A DNA stretch of 64,000 bases from Archegozetes longisetosus. Lineage: Eukaryota > Arthropoda > Arachnida > Sarcoptiformes > Trhypochthoniidae. How positions within the stretch are numbered: the first letter of the stretch is position 1; the number at the start of each line of letters is the position of its first letter. The notes under the pieces were generated by a model that saw only the letters and a program-made list of their open reading frames with translations, did not search any database and was not told the DNA's origin. Of the stretch, positions 1-11,935 are shown piece after piece. The translations under genes were made by a program, and so were the position numbers. The stretch lies in NCBI GenBank assembly GCA_018873245.2, contig JAEMBT020000009.1, forward strand, positions 2,576,001 through 2,640,000, given 5' to 3'.

Positions 1-1699
1 ACTGTACAGCTTCAAAGAAATTCTCTAATTACTCAGATGTATTAGTCCAGTTACTAAAAATGAAAAAATGATAAAGTCACATGAACAAAGTAGAGTCAGA
101 GGTTACCAGATATATTTGGGAAGGTATTACGTGAAGTTTTACATGACATCATGTCCATTAATATTAGTTAACATGGGCTATGAATACCCTATTTCAACAT
201 ATGGCCAATAATATTGTCGAGGTCAAAGGTCACGTGACAGGGTCAAGCGGAACATCACTGGACTTAGGTCGAAGAAAGAAGTAAAATGATACCCGATACT
301 TAGGGGTAAGGTCACCAAATAAGTGTCAGGGGCTCAGAGGTGACAGAGTTATATGGGGTATCGACATTTTCAACATAGTTGAGTTGAGTCCAACCATGCT
401 ACTCATTTAACAATTGGTCAGGTGATTCTTCTTTTATAACCACAAACCTACGGCCTCAAGTCTGGCCCTTATTTTTATAAATGAATCAAAACAAAAGAGA
501 TTTTACATAGAATTATTGTAATATATAAAGTTTTAGTTTAGTTAATTACTGATAGCGGCCCGTTATCCGTAGCAATCAGTTGTACTTTGAGCAATTTTTC
601 TTTTGAACTTTTTCGATTTTACTTTGAACTAAATAACTTTTAGCAGTTTAATCGCGAACATTTATCCCTTTTCCCAATTTTACATAACTTTTACAAAATG
701 TGTTTACATTTTGCTCAACTTATTCTTACATTTCTCTTTTTGATTTGATAAGCTTTCGGCCACTCTCGGGTTTTCTTTCGAGTTATTTGTTTTCTAATCG
801 AGTTGTACAGTTGTTGTGCCAATTTCTGTCTTTAAAAATTTGACAGTATATCGCTTCCCTTATCCGTATTTTTTTCTACAGAAATTTCCAATAGATATTG
901 TTCCGCTATTTTGATTTAAAGTTTGCATATTTACTAAATGTATTATTTTGTGCAAATGATATCCAATTCTAGAAACTAACTACGCAATAAGTTTATGTGT
1001 TTATCTTTTTTGAAAAAATCTATATATGTGTTACATGTAAGCTTATTTTGTGCAGATTCTTTCTCTAATTATGTTACTTATTACGTCATTTGAAACATTT
1101 TCAACACTAAATAATTGATTAATTAGTATATAAAAGGTTTGTTTGCCATATACTTATAATGGCAAATGTTATTTTCTTTGCTACAGCCCATTCAACCATT
1201 TGGTGGTTCGAGATTTTATTTTCAGTCACTGTTGTTTTGCATTTTATGCCCATATTCTATGTTAAATCGTAGGGAGAACACAAAATTGAAACCAAAAATT
1301 TTGCAGTTTTCCCACCTTGTCCTTGCTGACACCTTTTGTATTGATTAAAGTTCTTGTCTTGCAAACTCGTTCATAAAAACAAATAAACTCAAGATGATAC
1401 CACAATTACAAATTAAATTAAGCTAGATCAAGCAAATTAATCAAAAGTTAAACTACATCTTAAATATAAAAGATATATTTGTAAACGACTAAATTTCTTT
1501 GTATACCCTAAACACAGTATTCTAATCTCTACATTGACCCCTAATCCCTAATTCCTAAAACGGTATTCTGAGCACAAACTCAATGAGTCCTCGTCTATTT
1601 CTATCTCATTAGGAATATGCTTATGACACCAGTTTCCTATTGACAAAAGCTGACCTTTTGTTCACACTTTGTATTAAAAAATCTGTAAATCAATAAGAA
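1..1699. other. Intergenic, no gene recognised
   Basis: AT-rich sequence with only short open frames lacking coding character. The first 500 bases are somewhat less AT-rich and could be an old repeat, but I see no terminal repeats or protein similarity there. Confidence 0.5.
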
Positions 1700-1981
1700 T
1701 CATTCAGTTTCCTCTTTCTTACAAGTGTTGTCTATTCCCTTTAACTTTCGGTCCCTTTTTGTGGTACTTACTTCCCGTCGAGCGCTCCCAACAAGTTCCC
1801 CCAAATAAAGTAAGGCGCGAACAAATTTCATCCTACGGCGAGTACTACTAGAAAGGGCCTGCGAAGGCACGCATCGCTGACCAATCATCTCTTTAAGCTC
1901 TCGCTCCGTCCCAAAGCGCTGCAACCGAGAGCTCCGGAACTGCAAGTTGAGAGTTAGCCCTAAGGGTCGCACCGCCATCAT
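1700..1981 (-). CDS. Possible first coding exon of an unrecognised protein
   Basis: This is a GC-richer island in AT-rich surroundings with an open frame on the minus strand that begins with two Met codons. It encodes a basic N terminus of about 70 residues (MMAVRPLGLTLNLQF onward). After the Arg-Arg-Glu codons near 1771 there is a consensus GTAAGT donor, so the frame down to 1700 is probably intronic and the gene would continue leftward, perhaps out of the window. I do not recognise the protein and found no downstream exon. It could also be a 5' UTR or CpG-rich promoter exon. It lies 310 bases downstream of the zinc-finger gene, on the same strand. Confidence 0.3.
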   Translation of the reverse strand: MMAVRPLGLTLNLQFRSSRLQRFGTERELKEMIGQRCVPSQALSSSTRRRMKFVRALLYLGELVGSARREVSTTKRDRKLKGIDNTCKKEETE

Positions 1982-2290
1982 TTTTCAGGCGACGACCCAA
2001 ATTAATAATTCAGTCGGCTCGATCAATGCGTTCAAAACTCTCAAATTAAGGACTTCTGTTGAACTTTTGAATCTCTCAGAGTGAACAGAAAAAAATTCAG
2101 TTTAGTCAAACTCTCGAGTTGTTGAGTTATTCGCTGTTAAAATCAATCTTTAATTGAGACGAGTCGTACTTTGAAACACCTGTTTACATGACTAATTGTA
2201 CAAATAGAATAATTTATTCTCTTATGAAACTTGAAATTTTATGTACAATTAAGAGGAGTTTAAGTTAATTTAATTGAACTTGCGAGTCAA

Positions 2291-3822
2291 TCATGAATTG
2301 TTTTTATGCGTTCTTTCCATATGAAACCTCATGGCCTGTCGATTCTTATACTTGCGTTCACAACCGGGCCATTCACACCCGTACGGTCGCTCACCTAATC
2401 ATATAATTACTATTACAATATTGGCTAACGGTCAATATTAATAGTTTCTACATTACAAATCAGTTACCCGTATGTTTGCGTTCGTGGGCTTTTAAGTGAT
2501 GCGCTTCTGTGAAACTGAAGTCAATAATATAAGAAAAATAGTTGAGCAATGGTCATCTAATTAATATAGGCTGTTGTTTCTCAGACCTGGACTCGCACTG
2601 AGGCCACGGACACTTATACGGCTTTTCTCCCGTGTGTTTGCGTTTATGCAAATGTAACCGTTGGCCATAACATGTCTGATAACCACATCCCGGCCAATCA
2701 CAAGTGTACGGCATTTTTCCCTTAAAAACAATTAAATATTAATTAATCTGAAAATAAAACCAAAGCGACCGCTACTTTGCTTGTCTTAAACGTGTTTCTG
2801 TCAAATTGTTGTCAAATTTCGTCAAAATGTATTATTAATGATTATTCATAACAATACCATAAAGACAACTAAAGATAACAATGCAATCAATTGGACACAT
2901 ACGGTATGCGCTTCGAACACATGTTTATTTAGTTGTTCAATGCGTGAAAAGCCCTGTGACTGACAGTTAGTATATTCACAGCGAAACGTCTTTAGTCTTA
3001 AGTGAAGATTTCGATGGAGTTTAAGCGAACCCTAAAAATGAAATTATTGCTAATGAAAATATTTGAATAGCTATTAATTCAATGAAATACTGACTTTAAT
3101 ATGAAACCTTTTATTACAGTCTGGCCAATCACAAACATATGGCTGTTCCCCGGTGTGAGTCCGTATGTGACACGCCTTTAGAAAAAAGATAATTTATGAG
3201 TGAAATGTTTAGTTGAGAACCCTTAGAATACCAGTTTGTTATTTGATGGAAATGTCTTCTCACATCCGGGCCAATTGCACGGACACTTTCGGTTATCCCA
3301 AACCCGTTTTCTGGCCACCACTTTCTGACCATCATCATCATCTTCTAATCCTTTCCGTTTCTTATACTTCCTCTTCTTTTGATTATACTGTTCCTCTTCA
3401 ACGACTTCTTCCTCAGTGGTTTTACGCGGTCTCGAAGAATGTCTTCTGACGTGAAGTGATAATTTTTGTTTAGTATTTGTCTCAAAGTCACATCCGATCC
3501 AATCGCACAAAAATTTTTTATTATTTTTTAAAATTGTTTGCTTTCTATTTAAACATTTTTTGGTTTTAAGTGTTTTATTATTATTTTGATTTTGATCTTT
3601 TTCCTCATATAGTTCATTATAGTTACTGATAATAAGTTGTAATTCTTCTTTAATCTCATTAATTTGATTACACTGACATTCTTTTAAAACTAATAAAACT
3701 TTTTCCTTGATTGTTTCCAAACAATTGATTTTTTTCTTAAATTTTTCCATTAATTCTCGCATCAGTCGGTTTTCGCGAAACATTTCATCATTTATGGCTT
3801 CGTTTGACACAATTGTTTCCAT
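2291..3822 (-). CDS. Seven-finger C2H2 zinc-finger protein (6 exons)
   Basis: Exons at 3822-3232, 3175-3095, 3031-2903, 2720-2587, 2514-2468 and 2394-2291 join in frame to 361 residues. Each junction has GT and AG ends, and each falls inside a finger so that the C-x4-C-x12-H-x3-H spacing is completed across it. The first 85 residues look like a short coiled coil. A Lys/Arg/Asp/Glu-rich linker separates finger 1 from fingers 2-7. Most fingers start CDWPGC or similar, as in the TFIIIA/ZNF76/YY1-like group, and several are joined by HTGE(K/R)P linkers. It is probably a nuclear DNA-binding factor with unknown targets. The last exon at the right end of the window (63703-63969) encodes a clear paralogue. 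The start is the first Met, METIVSNEA. It shares a divergent promoter with the HP1-like gene. Confidence 0.85.
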
Positions 3823-4314
3823 TATAAAAATTGTAATTAACTACTATTTGACTAATCAATATTCTTAATATATTAATATTTCGTTCAAATTCATTGTATT
3901 TCACAACTGAATATTTGTAAACAATAACTATTAACTCTTTTATTACGAAATAATTGAGTTGTTTTCGTGACTCATAAGCCATCTATTGATCACGTGTTAA
4001 GCCAATAGCAATTTATTTTTGACGAGATCTCGATTCTTAGTTCAAGTATTCGCTAAGAGATGGAGAAAAGTGTAAGCGTCTATGTTTTCATACAAATATT
4101 ATAAATCTTAGGTACAGTATATATTGTAACACAAATTACGTCAATATGTATGTTATATAACTGTATGGACTTTGCGTCAGAGGGTAATAGATATCTGTTC
4201 ATGTATTCTATGGTTAATTTATTTATGTTTTCTAAACGTTTGTTTACTGACTGCTCTCATACTGTAAGCGATTGATTATAACATAGGCAACAAAATCAAT
4301 TTTGAGCCAAAACA
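3823..4314. promoter_or_regulatory. Divergent promoter region between zinc-finger and HP1-like genes
   Basis: The start codons of two head-to-head genes are 492 bases apart, so both promoters and 5' UTRs must lie here. I see no consensus TATA box that I would assign to either gene. Confidence 0.45.
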
Positions 4315-5174
4315 ATGAGCGACGGAAAGCGGCCAAACGATGAAAGCGACTCCGAGTCAAATCATAATAAAAGAGAACGGATTGAGCAAGATGCCGATCA
4401 ATTCAATCAAATGCTTATTGAGCCACAAGAGCAACAGACACCTGAAGACCGAGTGCTCGAAGAAGAACAGCAACAGATTGGTCATCAGCAACTAGACGAA
4501 GAAGTACCCGCTGCTCATCCAGAGGAAGACAAACAGAATGCGGAGCAAGAAGTCGATGAAACGCAAGCCGCGCAAGTGGATCAAGAAGTGGCTCCCGAGT
4601 CAGAAGAACTGACGGATCAGTTTATTGTTGAGGCAGTGGTCGGAAAGAGAAAAAGAAACGGAAGAATAGAGTATCAGCTCAAATGGAAGGGATTCGACGA
4701 AAAAGACAATACTTGGGAACCATTGGAGAACTTGGACTGTGATGTCAGTCAAACATTCAAAGATTTGATTACTTTTTACTAAAAATTGTCTCATTTCAGG
4801 AGTTAATTCAAGAATACGAACAAAACGTTGCGACAAATGCCGGAAAAGGAAACAGAAGTGGAACGAGATCACGGAAAGCGACGACTGCTGCAGAAACGGA
4901 ACCGGAAGAGAGCGGAAGCGCTGTTGGGTTCGGTCGTGGTCTCAAACCGAAGAAAGTGATTGGCGTTACGGAAAGTGATGGACAACTGCTTTACACCATT
5001 CAATGGGTGGGTTCGAGTGAAACAGATTTGGTGCCGTCAAAGATCGCTTCCGTCAGATGTCCGCAACTCGTGATTGAGTTTCTGCAGTCGAAGTTGACCT
5101 TTAATCGCAAGAAACCGCGAGAAAGTCTCGAATCCTATCGACCGACAACTTCGAAGAATTTCTCTCTTTTTTAA
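4315..5174 (+). CDS. HP1-like chromodomain/chromoshadow protein
   Basis: Two exons, 4315-4743 and 4800-5174 (phase 0, 56-base intron), give 267 residues. Residues 1-100 are acidic and Gln-rich, longer than the short N terminus of typical HP1. The chromodomain spans about 102-150, with [25 protein letters not shown] then TWEP, the aromatic and acidic positions used to bind methylated histone H3 lysine 9. The intron cuts its C-terminal helix (ELIQEYE). A basic hinge is followed by a chromoshadow domain at about 186-243 ([41 protein letters not shown]), which dimerises HP1 and recruits partners. The role is heterochromatin binding in the nucleus. An AATAAA signal lies at 5297, about 120 bases after the stop. 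Whether it matches HP1a, b or c of flies cannot be decided by eye. Confidence 0.92.
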
Positions 5175-6044
5175 TCGCAATTAAAACTCATATAATATTT
5201 AAATAGTATTTCGTTTTTGATATAAATATCTTTATAACTCATGAACCATTTGAGCATTTATTTGAATTGTGATCTCGTTTTCATTGAAAATAGTTTAATA
5301 AACCTTTCGATTATATCATTACCTCAATTAGAAACAAATCATACTTTAATATCGGAAAAGCAGAACACTTTCTAACAATTTGAGTCAATATTTTCTATAA
5401 AGTATTTATCAATTGTCTCAGATATGAACCACAAAAGGAGATAAAGTCTATGAATTAAAGAGAGTCCGATGAAAGTAATAGCTTTTAACATTGAGTAGTG
5501 ACAAATCAATTGTTGACAAATCGATTGAAGAATCAATTTTAGAAGAATTGTGTGCAAAAAAGATTGATTCACGAAAACTTATTTTAATAAAATAAGTTTT
5601 AACCAAAGCTTGTTGCTTTCACGTGATAGAGATACTGAAGTTTTGTAGCAATTATTGGCAAAAAATAGGAAATACTATCAAAGATGAACAACAATATACT
5701 TCTAAAAAGTTTATTCATTCAGATAAGTTCATTGATATCGCATCACATTCTTATAACTGAAGCAAATCGCCGGATGAGTCTCTAATTAAAATAACGTTAC
5801 AGGTAGCAATTTATAGCACTCAACCGACGATATCACGTTTTTGCATGCAAGACCTAAAGACGAAGAGCGAACGGTTTATATATAACTCTTCGGCCGAAGT
5901 ATATTTCGGTAAGTATAGTTCTAATTAACTTACTCACTTATTCTATTATCCTATGTGTCTACTCAATCTATGTGTCATTCGTTTCGTTTAGCTCTAATTG
6001 ACTTTTTTGTAAATATTTCGTAATACAGTTCATAAGTCTCTGTA

Positions 6045-6140
6045 TTTGATATCTCCAGCGCAGAGACGACACCAATATTTATCAGTAAAATACACAATAC
6101 ACGATCCAGGCCAATCATACGAATGTTTTCCTTGTGTCTA
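6045..6140 (-). pseudogene. Degenerate C2H2 zinc-finger fragment
   Basis: One minus-strand frame reads TQGKHSYDWPGSCIVYF, recognisably an HTGEKPYxCDWPGC linker and finger start as in the zinc-finger genes at 2291 and 63703, but with the first Cys and the downstream His residues lost. It is probably a decayed piece of the same family. Confidence 0.45.
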
Positions 6141-6303
6141 TTTGTCTTTGACTTTTGGTCTGCAGTACCTCTTCGGATTAGACTAAACTTTTGAACGTTT
6201 TAAACCTTAACGAATAATTCAATTTACAAGAGCAGTACGTGTTTAGTAATTACTGGTCCTCAACATTCGTAGAGTTTATAACAATAAATTATTATTACGG
6301 ATA

Positions 6304-6338
6304 CTCGAACCCCGTGATTAATGAGTACGGGGTTCGAG
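6304..6338. repeat. Perfect 12-bp inverted repeat (hairpin)
   Basis: Arms CTCGAACCCCGT (6304-6315) and ACGGGGTTCGAG (6327-6338) are separated by 11 bases. The right arm resembles a tRNA box B (GGTTCGA), but no tRNA body is present. Confidence 0.6.
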
Positions 6339-6714
6339 ATCTTTTACCCTTTAGATAGAGTGACTTGATTTCCATCCAAAGTTAGATAACACTCGTCGCC
6401 AACTATCACTTCTGCTGAACATGTTGGTTTGAAAGGTCCCTCATAAAGTTATTTTATTCTAGTAATTTGTTTCTTCTTGTGCTTTTCACTGCTTTTCGGT
6501 ATTAAATATCTATTAATACGTTTAATCTATGTAAAGTACCTTTATTTCCATTCGTTAATAAATAAAAGTTATAAATAATTGAATTTTGTGAATAAATTAA
6601 ATCTTCAACATATATTATAAATCAATTGCTAAAGTAAACAATAAAATTAATGTCTCGAGACGTTTTAACCTTCAATCAATACAATACTATAACACTAAAA
6701 GTGACACTTTTGAG

Positions 6715-8728
6715 CTAATCGTTGGTTTGGATTAAAATAATAGAATATTGCAAAACAACAGATCCAATCGCTATAACATTATATCTTCTTAATCTCAGTA
6801 CTCCAAAAACTGTTAAATCAAACTGTGCGCTCATATCTTTAATAGCGACCCAATCCTTCCACTCGTCATTTGACAACCGATTCATTGAACAGAACTCTTC
6901 CAACTTGTTCTTCAATCGATTGAAAGCATTAGAAACTTCTTCACCGTAATGAAAGTATATGAAAATCTTTATAAGGCCAACGTAAAATCTCATTACAGAT
7001 AGGATTCCGATGAAATTGAAGCTTACGGACCGGTCACTTGTAGCAAAAAGACAAACACCTGACATCACCAATATAGTACTGGTAGTTATCGAGACCAGAA
7101 GTGTTGTAGAAAGTAGCAATTCGAATTCACGTAATTTATTCTTTATTTTCAAGAGTTTGATTTTTATTTTTCCAATGCTTCTGTTCTTAATATTTCTGAA
7201 ATTCATTTTGAATAATACTATATAATCAAGTTATATGATGAATAAAGAGAGGACTGAAGAAGTTTAATAACATCTAGAAAATTTTAAAATTCGACTAAAA
7301 GATACTGAACAGGACACATTATTGACTCTAAGCTTTCTACTTAAAAATTAGCAACAAATATTTTGCAAATATTAAAGTTTTCTATCAGTTCAAAACGCTC
7401 TTTCACTATAATTCTCTTATATTGTTGAGACCTCCGGAACAAAGGGAAAGGGAAAACTTAACAATGTGAGTGGGTGGTCGATTTAAGGTCGCCAATACAA
7501 CTAACCTGGGTGGTCACATAATGACAAAATTTTATATTATTATTATGTATAGTTTAGGAGTAAAAGAATTTATTATTACTTTCTTTATAATGGGTTCTAT
7601 AGAGAATTTAAGGTTTTCAAAAAATGATTTGACCCTCCGTTCTCTTGCAAATATAAAAAAATAAGGTTTGCAACTAATTAAATATTTGAGTGTAGTTATA
7701 TGAACATTTGCTATAGGATTTTCATAGTAACTCTAAGATCCCTATAGCTGTACTTGAAATTTTGTCAAAAGTTTAGGCCAACTTCCTTCGATCGGGTAGA
7801 TGGGTCAGAGTTAGAATCCTGTTCAGGCCTTTCTTAAAAAATAAATTCAACCCTCCTCCTTCAATATAGTATAGATCCTACTTCAATTGCAAGGCTTTGA
7901 TTCTTCAAAGAGTCACTATAAAATAACAATAAATTCTTTTATTCCCAAACCATACATAATTTAGATTTGATAATTTGTCACATAAACCCACCCAAGGGAA
8001 TTTTATCAGTGACCTCAAATCGCTCCGCCCACTCACACTGATAAGTTTCTCCTTCCCCTTTTTCCCAAAAACCTAATGTACTGTATGGCTTAAAAAATAA
8101 CTTGCTCGAGTTCAACAATGTAAATCATTTTCCTCATACCTGAGTTAAGTTTATTAATTTGAGCGATAATTAAAGAAATCGCACAATAATAATAAACTGG
8201 CAATACTAGAAGTCCATTGAAATAGAAAATCATTATAAGGAATGGTGCGATGAAGGAAGCTAGTCGAATCAAGACCATATTCTCTCGATTTGATACTATA
8301 TAAGAACTTACTTCTATCATCGCACATACACCGTAAGTAATGCCAATGATTATGAGCCCAATCGTCAATGAAATCAATATTTTATTAATTTTTTTGGCAT
8401 TGCAATCAACAGCACGAAACTCTTCTATATTAAAAATGTCCAGAAATCTTCTGCCTCTGATTAACGACATCATATATCCCATAGTGATGTCAGCGCAGGA
8501 GATCAAACGGCTTACAAGAAATAGTACTTCTACTACTTTTTTCATATGTATGCTTTGATATTGCTCGAAAGTAAGAGGAGTTATGTAAGCTTGAAAACCA
8601 ACTAGTAATAATACAACTATTATGTTGTAGGATATCAGTAAAAATCCTTTGATTTTTGCTGCTTTAGTTTCATCGCTTCCCAAATTTATTCCGGAAGATG
8701 AGAACCCAAATAGTCGGTAAAATTTCAA
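6715..8728 (-). CDS. Gustatory-like seven-helix chemoreceptor 1
   Basis: Exon 8728-8140 (ends phase 1 at a GTATGAG donor) joins exon 7217-6715 through a TATATAG acceptor. This gives about 363 residues with alternating hydrophobic helices and a C-terminal YSIILIQTN, the place of the TYxxxxxQF signature of arthropod gustatory receptors. The fold and a KSLxRLLKFYRxxGF N terminus match the receptor gene at 12722-14028. It should be a plasma-membrane ligand-gated cation channel or chemosensory receptor; the ligand is unknown. There is no ATG at the left edge of the frame (TTG at 8728). The open frame runs back to about 8765 with an AG acceptor at about 8745, so a short 5' exon carrying the ATG is likely and was not located. 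The 0.9-kb intron shows nothing else. Confidence 0.72.
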
Positions 8729-9231
8729 TAATCTTATCAGTGACTTTGGAGCTATTATTCTATTATTTTTTCAACTTTAGTGAAAGTCACAATTTCAGTG
8801 TTATATTGAAAAGTCTGCATATTTTGTAAACTAATGCAACAAAAGTTCAACAGAGTTGCGGAATGAGAAACAATATGAAAATTGTCATCAAACTATTTGC
8901 AACATTTCCGATAAGCTTACTGTGTTTGTCTCGCGCTGTTTCGTTTTTTCATTAAAACTGTTAATATATTGCAACAGAATGTTCTTCTATTCAGTTTGAA
9001 TAGCATTACACAAATTGGAATAAATGTTTGTAAAACAACTAATATATTGATTTAGACATTAAGAAAATGAATACGAGATATCGCTTTTAATAAATTAGAC
9101 ATGTTTTTCAATTTACATTTTATCGTATTTGTTATGAAAGCCGTATTAAATAAATAGTATATTTGTTTCGATTTAATTCGATCCTATATTGAAAATCAAT
9201 AACTTTGTCTCCAAATACTTTTATGACATTT
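8729..9231. other. Gap between receptor 1 and small secreted protein
   Basis: About 500 AT-rich bases. The 5' exon and promoter of receptor 1 should be here, but I cannot place them. Nothing else is seen. Confidence 0.4.
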
Positions 9232-9527
9232 TTATCCGTTCGTAAACGACTGATTAGCGACAGTTATGTTGATTATCCAATGATTAGGATTCAAAATCTG
9301 ATTAATTGGGTTATAATCTTCAAAACTATTTCCTGTTTGCACCGTTTGATGAGTCAGTTCAATGTTTACTAATGAGGCCTTATTTTCGGGCACTTTCGGT
9401 AACGCTGTAGTCATAAGAGAAAAGTATTAATGAAATTGAGTTCAAGTTAACTAAACCTACCATTTAGCGATGCAAAACCAATGATGAATTGTATTGAAAG
9501 CAAACTGAGAAATACTTTATAAAACAT
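9232..9527 (-). CDS. Small secreted protein 1 (79 aa)
   Basis: Exon 9527-9461 encodes MFYKVFLSLLSIQFIIGFASLN, a convincing signal peptide. It ends phase 1 at a GTAGGT donor and joins exon 9404-9232 through a CTACAG acceptor. The mature part of about 58 residues (ALPKVPENKASLVNIEL to VANQSFTNG) has no Cys and two possible N-glycosylation sites (NIT, NQS). No family is recognised. The two-exon build, with a phase-1 intron at the signal-peptide cleavage region, is the same as in the secreted protein at 11936-12326. It lies 500 bases upstream of receptor 1 on the same strand. It is too short for ordinary gene finders. Confidence 0.6.
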
Positions 9528-9853
9528 TTCGATAGACCGTAATGCCAAGCATTAGATAATTTCACGAAATAGATTTCAAAATATTAGACTAAATTGTACT
9601 AAATATTAAACTGAATAGACAGTCAAAACACAACTTGACTTTTGATGTCTGAGAAAAGGAATACAACATATTTAATAACACATGTCAAATCGAAATGAAT
9701 GTTTTTACGTAGAATTTCTAATTCAAAAGTGAATGACTTGTAATTTATTAGTTTAACAAACTTTTAAAAAAGTTTAGGAAAGAATACAGCTGCAAACATA
9801 GCAGCAAAAATCTGCAAAAGCTGAACATTTTGAACTGTCTTCGAGACCATTGT
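9528..9853. other. Intergenic, nothing recognised
   Basis: AT-rich spacer of about 325 bases, which should include the promoter of small secreted protein 1. No motif stands out. Confidence 0.4.
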
Positions 9854-10603
9854 CTACATTATCACAAGGATTAATAATATTTGTTTCGGAGACAACAATC
9901 TGATCGTCGATTGACCTCTTCGGCTGTTCGGTAACAAAGGAATTGACTTATGGTTAGAATCAACAATTTCTGAATCATATCTTCGGTAATGAAGTTTTTT
10001 CTTCCTATGAGAACTATTTCTATAAGAATAGTAACCAAATCTTCGATTATTTAAACTATTATTCCGACGAACCCTTCGCTTACAACTTGAATTATTGATG
10101 GATTTCAAGCCGTCGATAATTGAATCAAATCGAATGTGTTTGTCAACAAAGTCTTCAGACAATAGTTTGGCGCAATTATTTCGACCACTAATAAGAATGA
10201 CTTGTGATCCATGACTTCTGGCCATCTGTAAGACGGGCACAAAGTGTGAGCCACCAGTTATTAAGACTAATTTCGTGCTATTAATCGGGTGTTCGTTGAG
10301 AAAACACTCTATTTTTTGCAGTAGTTCACAATTGGCTGAGTTTTGACTCGCATTCAGTTCAAGTATATCAACGTTAGACTCATTTAACTGATGGACAACT
10401 CTTCGAGACAACAGTTTAGATGAATCACAAGCGCAGCAAAAGACGTCGATTTTCTCATTAGCTTTGTCGACAATTATTTGGTTTTTGATACGATTTACTA
10501 ATTGTTTGACACTTTTGCCAACGGGGATCCAACAGCTTTCCATATCCCAAAAGATACCGATTTGTCGATGCGTTTGGCAGTCGTTTCTGATAATTTGCTG
10601 CAA
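9854..10603 (-). CDS. NYN/PIN-like domain protein related to MARF1, catalytic residues degraded
   Basis: The frame carries IGIFWDMESCWIPVGKSVKQLVNRIK, the start of the NYN (PIN-like RNase) domain of MARF1/limkain-b1. LVLITGGSHFVPVLQMARSHG and the helix region ending ...ALL/IRFD-like FDSIIDGL follow. Family members keep acidic residues in FWDxEN, in the AADxxL helix and in TGDxDF. Here only the first Asp survives: the helix reads SANCELL and the strand TGGSHF. Nuclease activity is therefore doubtful, though RNA binding could remain. The C-terminal third is Arg/Ser/Tyr-rich (RRNNSLNNRRFGYYSY...). The frame stays open upstream to about 10741 with no ATG, so a 5' exon is missing or the gene is dying. 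Single-exon form fits a retrocopy. Confidence 0.65.
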   Translation of the reverse strand: MQQIIRNDCQTHRQIGIFWDMESCWIPVGKSVKQLVNRIKNQIIVDKANEKIDVFCCACDSSKLLSRRVVHQLNESNVDILELNASQNSANCELLQKIECFLNEHPINSTKLVLITGGSHFVPVLQMARSHGSQVILISGRNNCAKLLSEDFVDKHIRFDSIIDGLKSINNSSCKRRVRRNNSLNNRRFGYYSYRNSSHRKKKLHYRRYDSEIVDSNHKSIPLLPNSRRGQSTIRLLSPKQILLILVIM

Positions 10604-11547
10604 TTCAATTTTGTCCTCATTGGAGACATTTCCTTCACGTTGACTAAAACTTTGATTGAGTGAATCGATTGTATGTTTAATCGAAAATATGTTTCTCCGG
10701 AGACAAAACGTGCGAAAGAGGCGTAGTTTAAGTCATTGTATTATTCAATTCATCAAAAATAACGTATTGATAACGTACTAGCCTTATAACAACTGTTTCG
10801 CTGAGCTTTATTATTTAGTTTTGAACTTATTTTTAATTTCTTACAACTTTTTATAATAATCTTTTGCTAAGTTTTGAGTTGATTACAAACTTATCTCAAA
10901 ATCTCAAACTTGTGTCGATTGATATATGACTCCAAATACTGATGTTTATCAGTTGATAGACTTGAAAATAGAGCTCATTATTGTTGCAGACGTTTAACAA
11001 CAAGTTATCAAAATATTATTATTAACTTAATTATAGTAACAGAGACTCAGTTCCGGACTTTTGATACAGTTATTCATATTTGCTTTGAAGGCAGAGCCAC
11101 AAATAGACTAAAGTTTTAATCGTTAACTAATGCTTAAACGCAGTATCGATCTAAGCCTCAATTATGCCAAATATATTATGTCATAAATTATGACTATTTT
11201 TTGTACCGTTAAGTTTATAAAACTGAATCGAACTGGTTTTAATGTTTTGTGACATTTTTATTATCATAACAACGGTAGTTAATTAACGAAATTTAAAGTT
11301 CAAATAAATTTTTTATCTAATGGAAAAATGAAATATTTTCTGTCAAAAGCTCGTCGAACAAATACGTGAAATAATGCTCATCTCTGAAAACTTATGTTGA
11401 GTTGAATGTATAAAAGTTTGAAACTGTATTTGAATGATAATATCATATAAGAAATCGAGAATTTGTTTGAAAAACATTGTTATTCATAGCAATAGAATTC
11501 CTTAAATACTTAAAAGGATCTTACGGAAAAGTTTGACTTTTAACTAA
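10604..11547. other. Intergenic / 5' side of NYN gene
   Basis: The first 140 bases continue the open NYN frame without an ATG. The rest is AT-rich with no feature I can support. Confidence 0.4.
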
Positions 11548-11760
11548 TCAGTTTCTGATTACACGATTGTTGAAGTTCAATGTTTGAACTTGTTTATGGC
11601 ATTGAAGCATAGGATCGCATGGATATCTATAAACCTGACATCCAATCGTAAACCAATAATAGTTTCCAATAGATATATTTAGGTCTATACTTTGATGACA
11701 TATTGTACATGATAAACATGATGCTATTCGTAAGCTGTTAACTTGTGTAATCAAAATCAA
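11548..11760 (-). CDS. Possible Cys-rich small protein exon
   Basis: This minus-strand open frame encodes a segment with six Cys in a compact pattern (ASCLSCTICHQ ... IGCQVYRYPCDPMLQCHK), preceded by a short hydrophobic stretch (HYLILITQV). No in-frame ATG exists; a spliced 5' exon would be needed. The Cys pattern and its place between small secreted genes suggest an extracellular peptide, but it may be a chance frame. Confidence 0.25.
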   Translation of the reverse strand: MILITQVNSLRIASCLSCTICHQSIDLNISIGNYYWFTIGCQVYRYPCDPMLQCHKQVQTLNFNNRVIRN

Positions 11761-11935
11761 ATAATGTTTTGAAGTTACAAAAGATTTTTTTGAAAAACAT
11801 TTATGATACCATTTTAATAAACACGAAATTTAGAATAGATTAAAACATCACTTATACTGTAATTAACAGAAAATACATTAAAATACTTCATAGAAGGGAA
11901 GAATATTTTCTTTTAGTTTTCCATCTTGTTAATAC

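Larger units (their letters stand above)
5175..6714. other. Intergenic between convergent HP1-like and receptor genes
   Basis: AT-rich, with the HP1-like polyadenylation signal at its left. It also holds a degenerate zinc-finger relic and a short perfect hairpin, both listed separately. No other gene is seen. Confidence 0.5.

Noticed and set aside
3788..3982. Minus-strand frame upstream of the zinc-finger gene
   Set aside because: It lies in the divergent promoter, overlaps the true start in another frame and has no coding pattern.
6304..6338. Histone-type 3' stem-loop or bacterial-type terminator
   Set aside because: The stem sequence does not match the histone hairpin, and no gene ends nearby on either strand within 350 bases.
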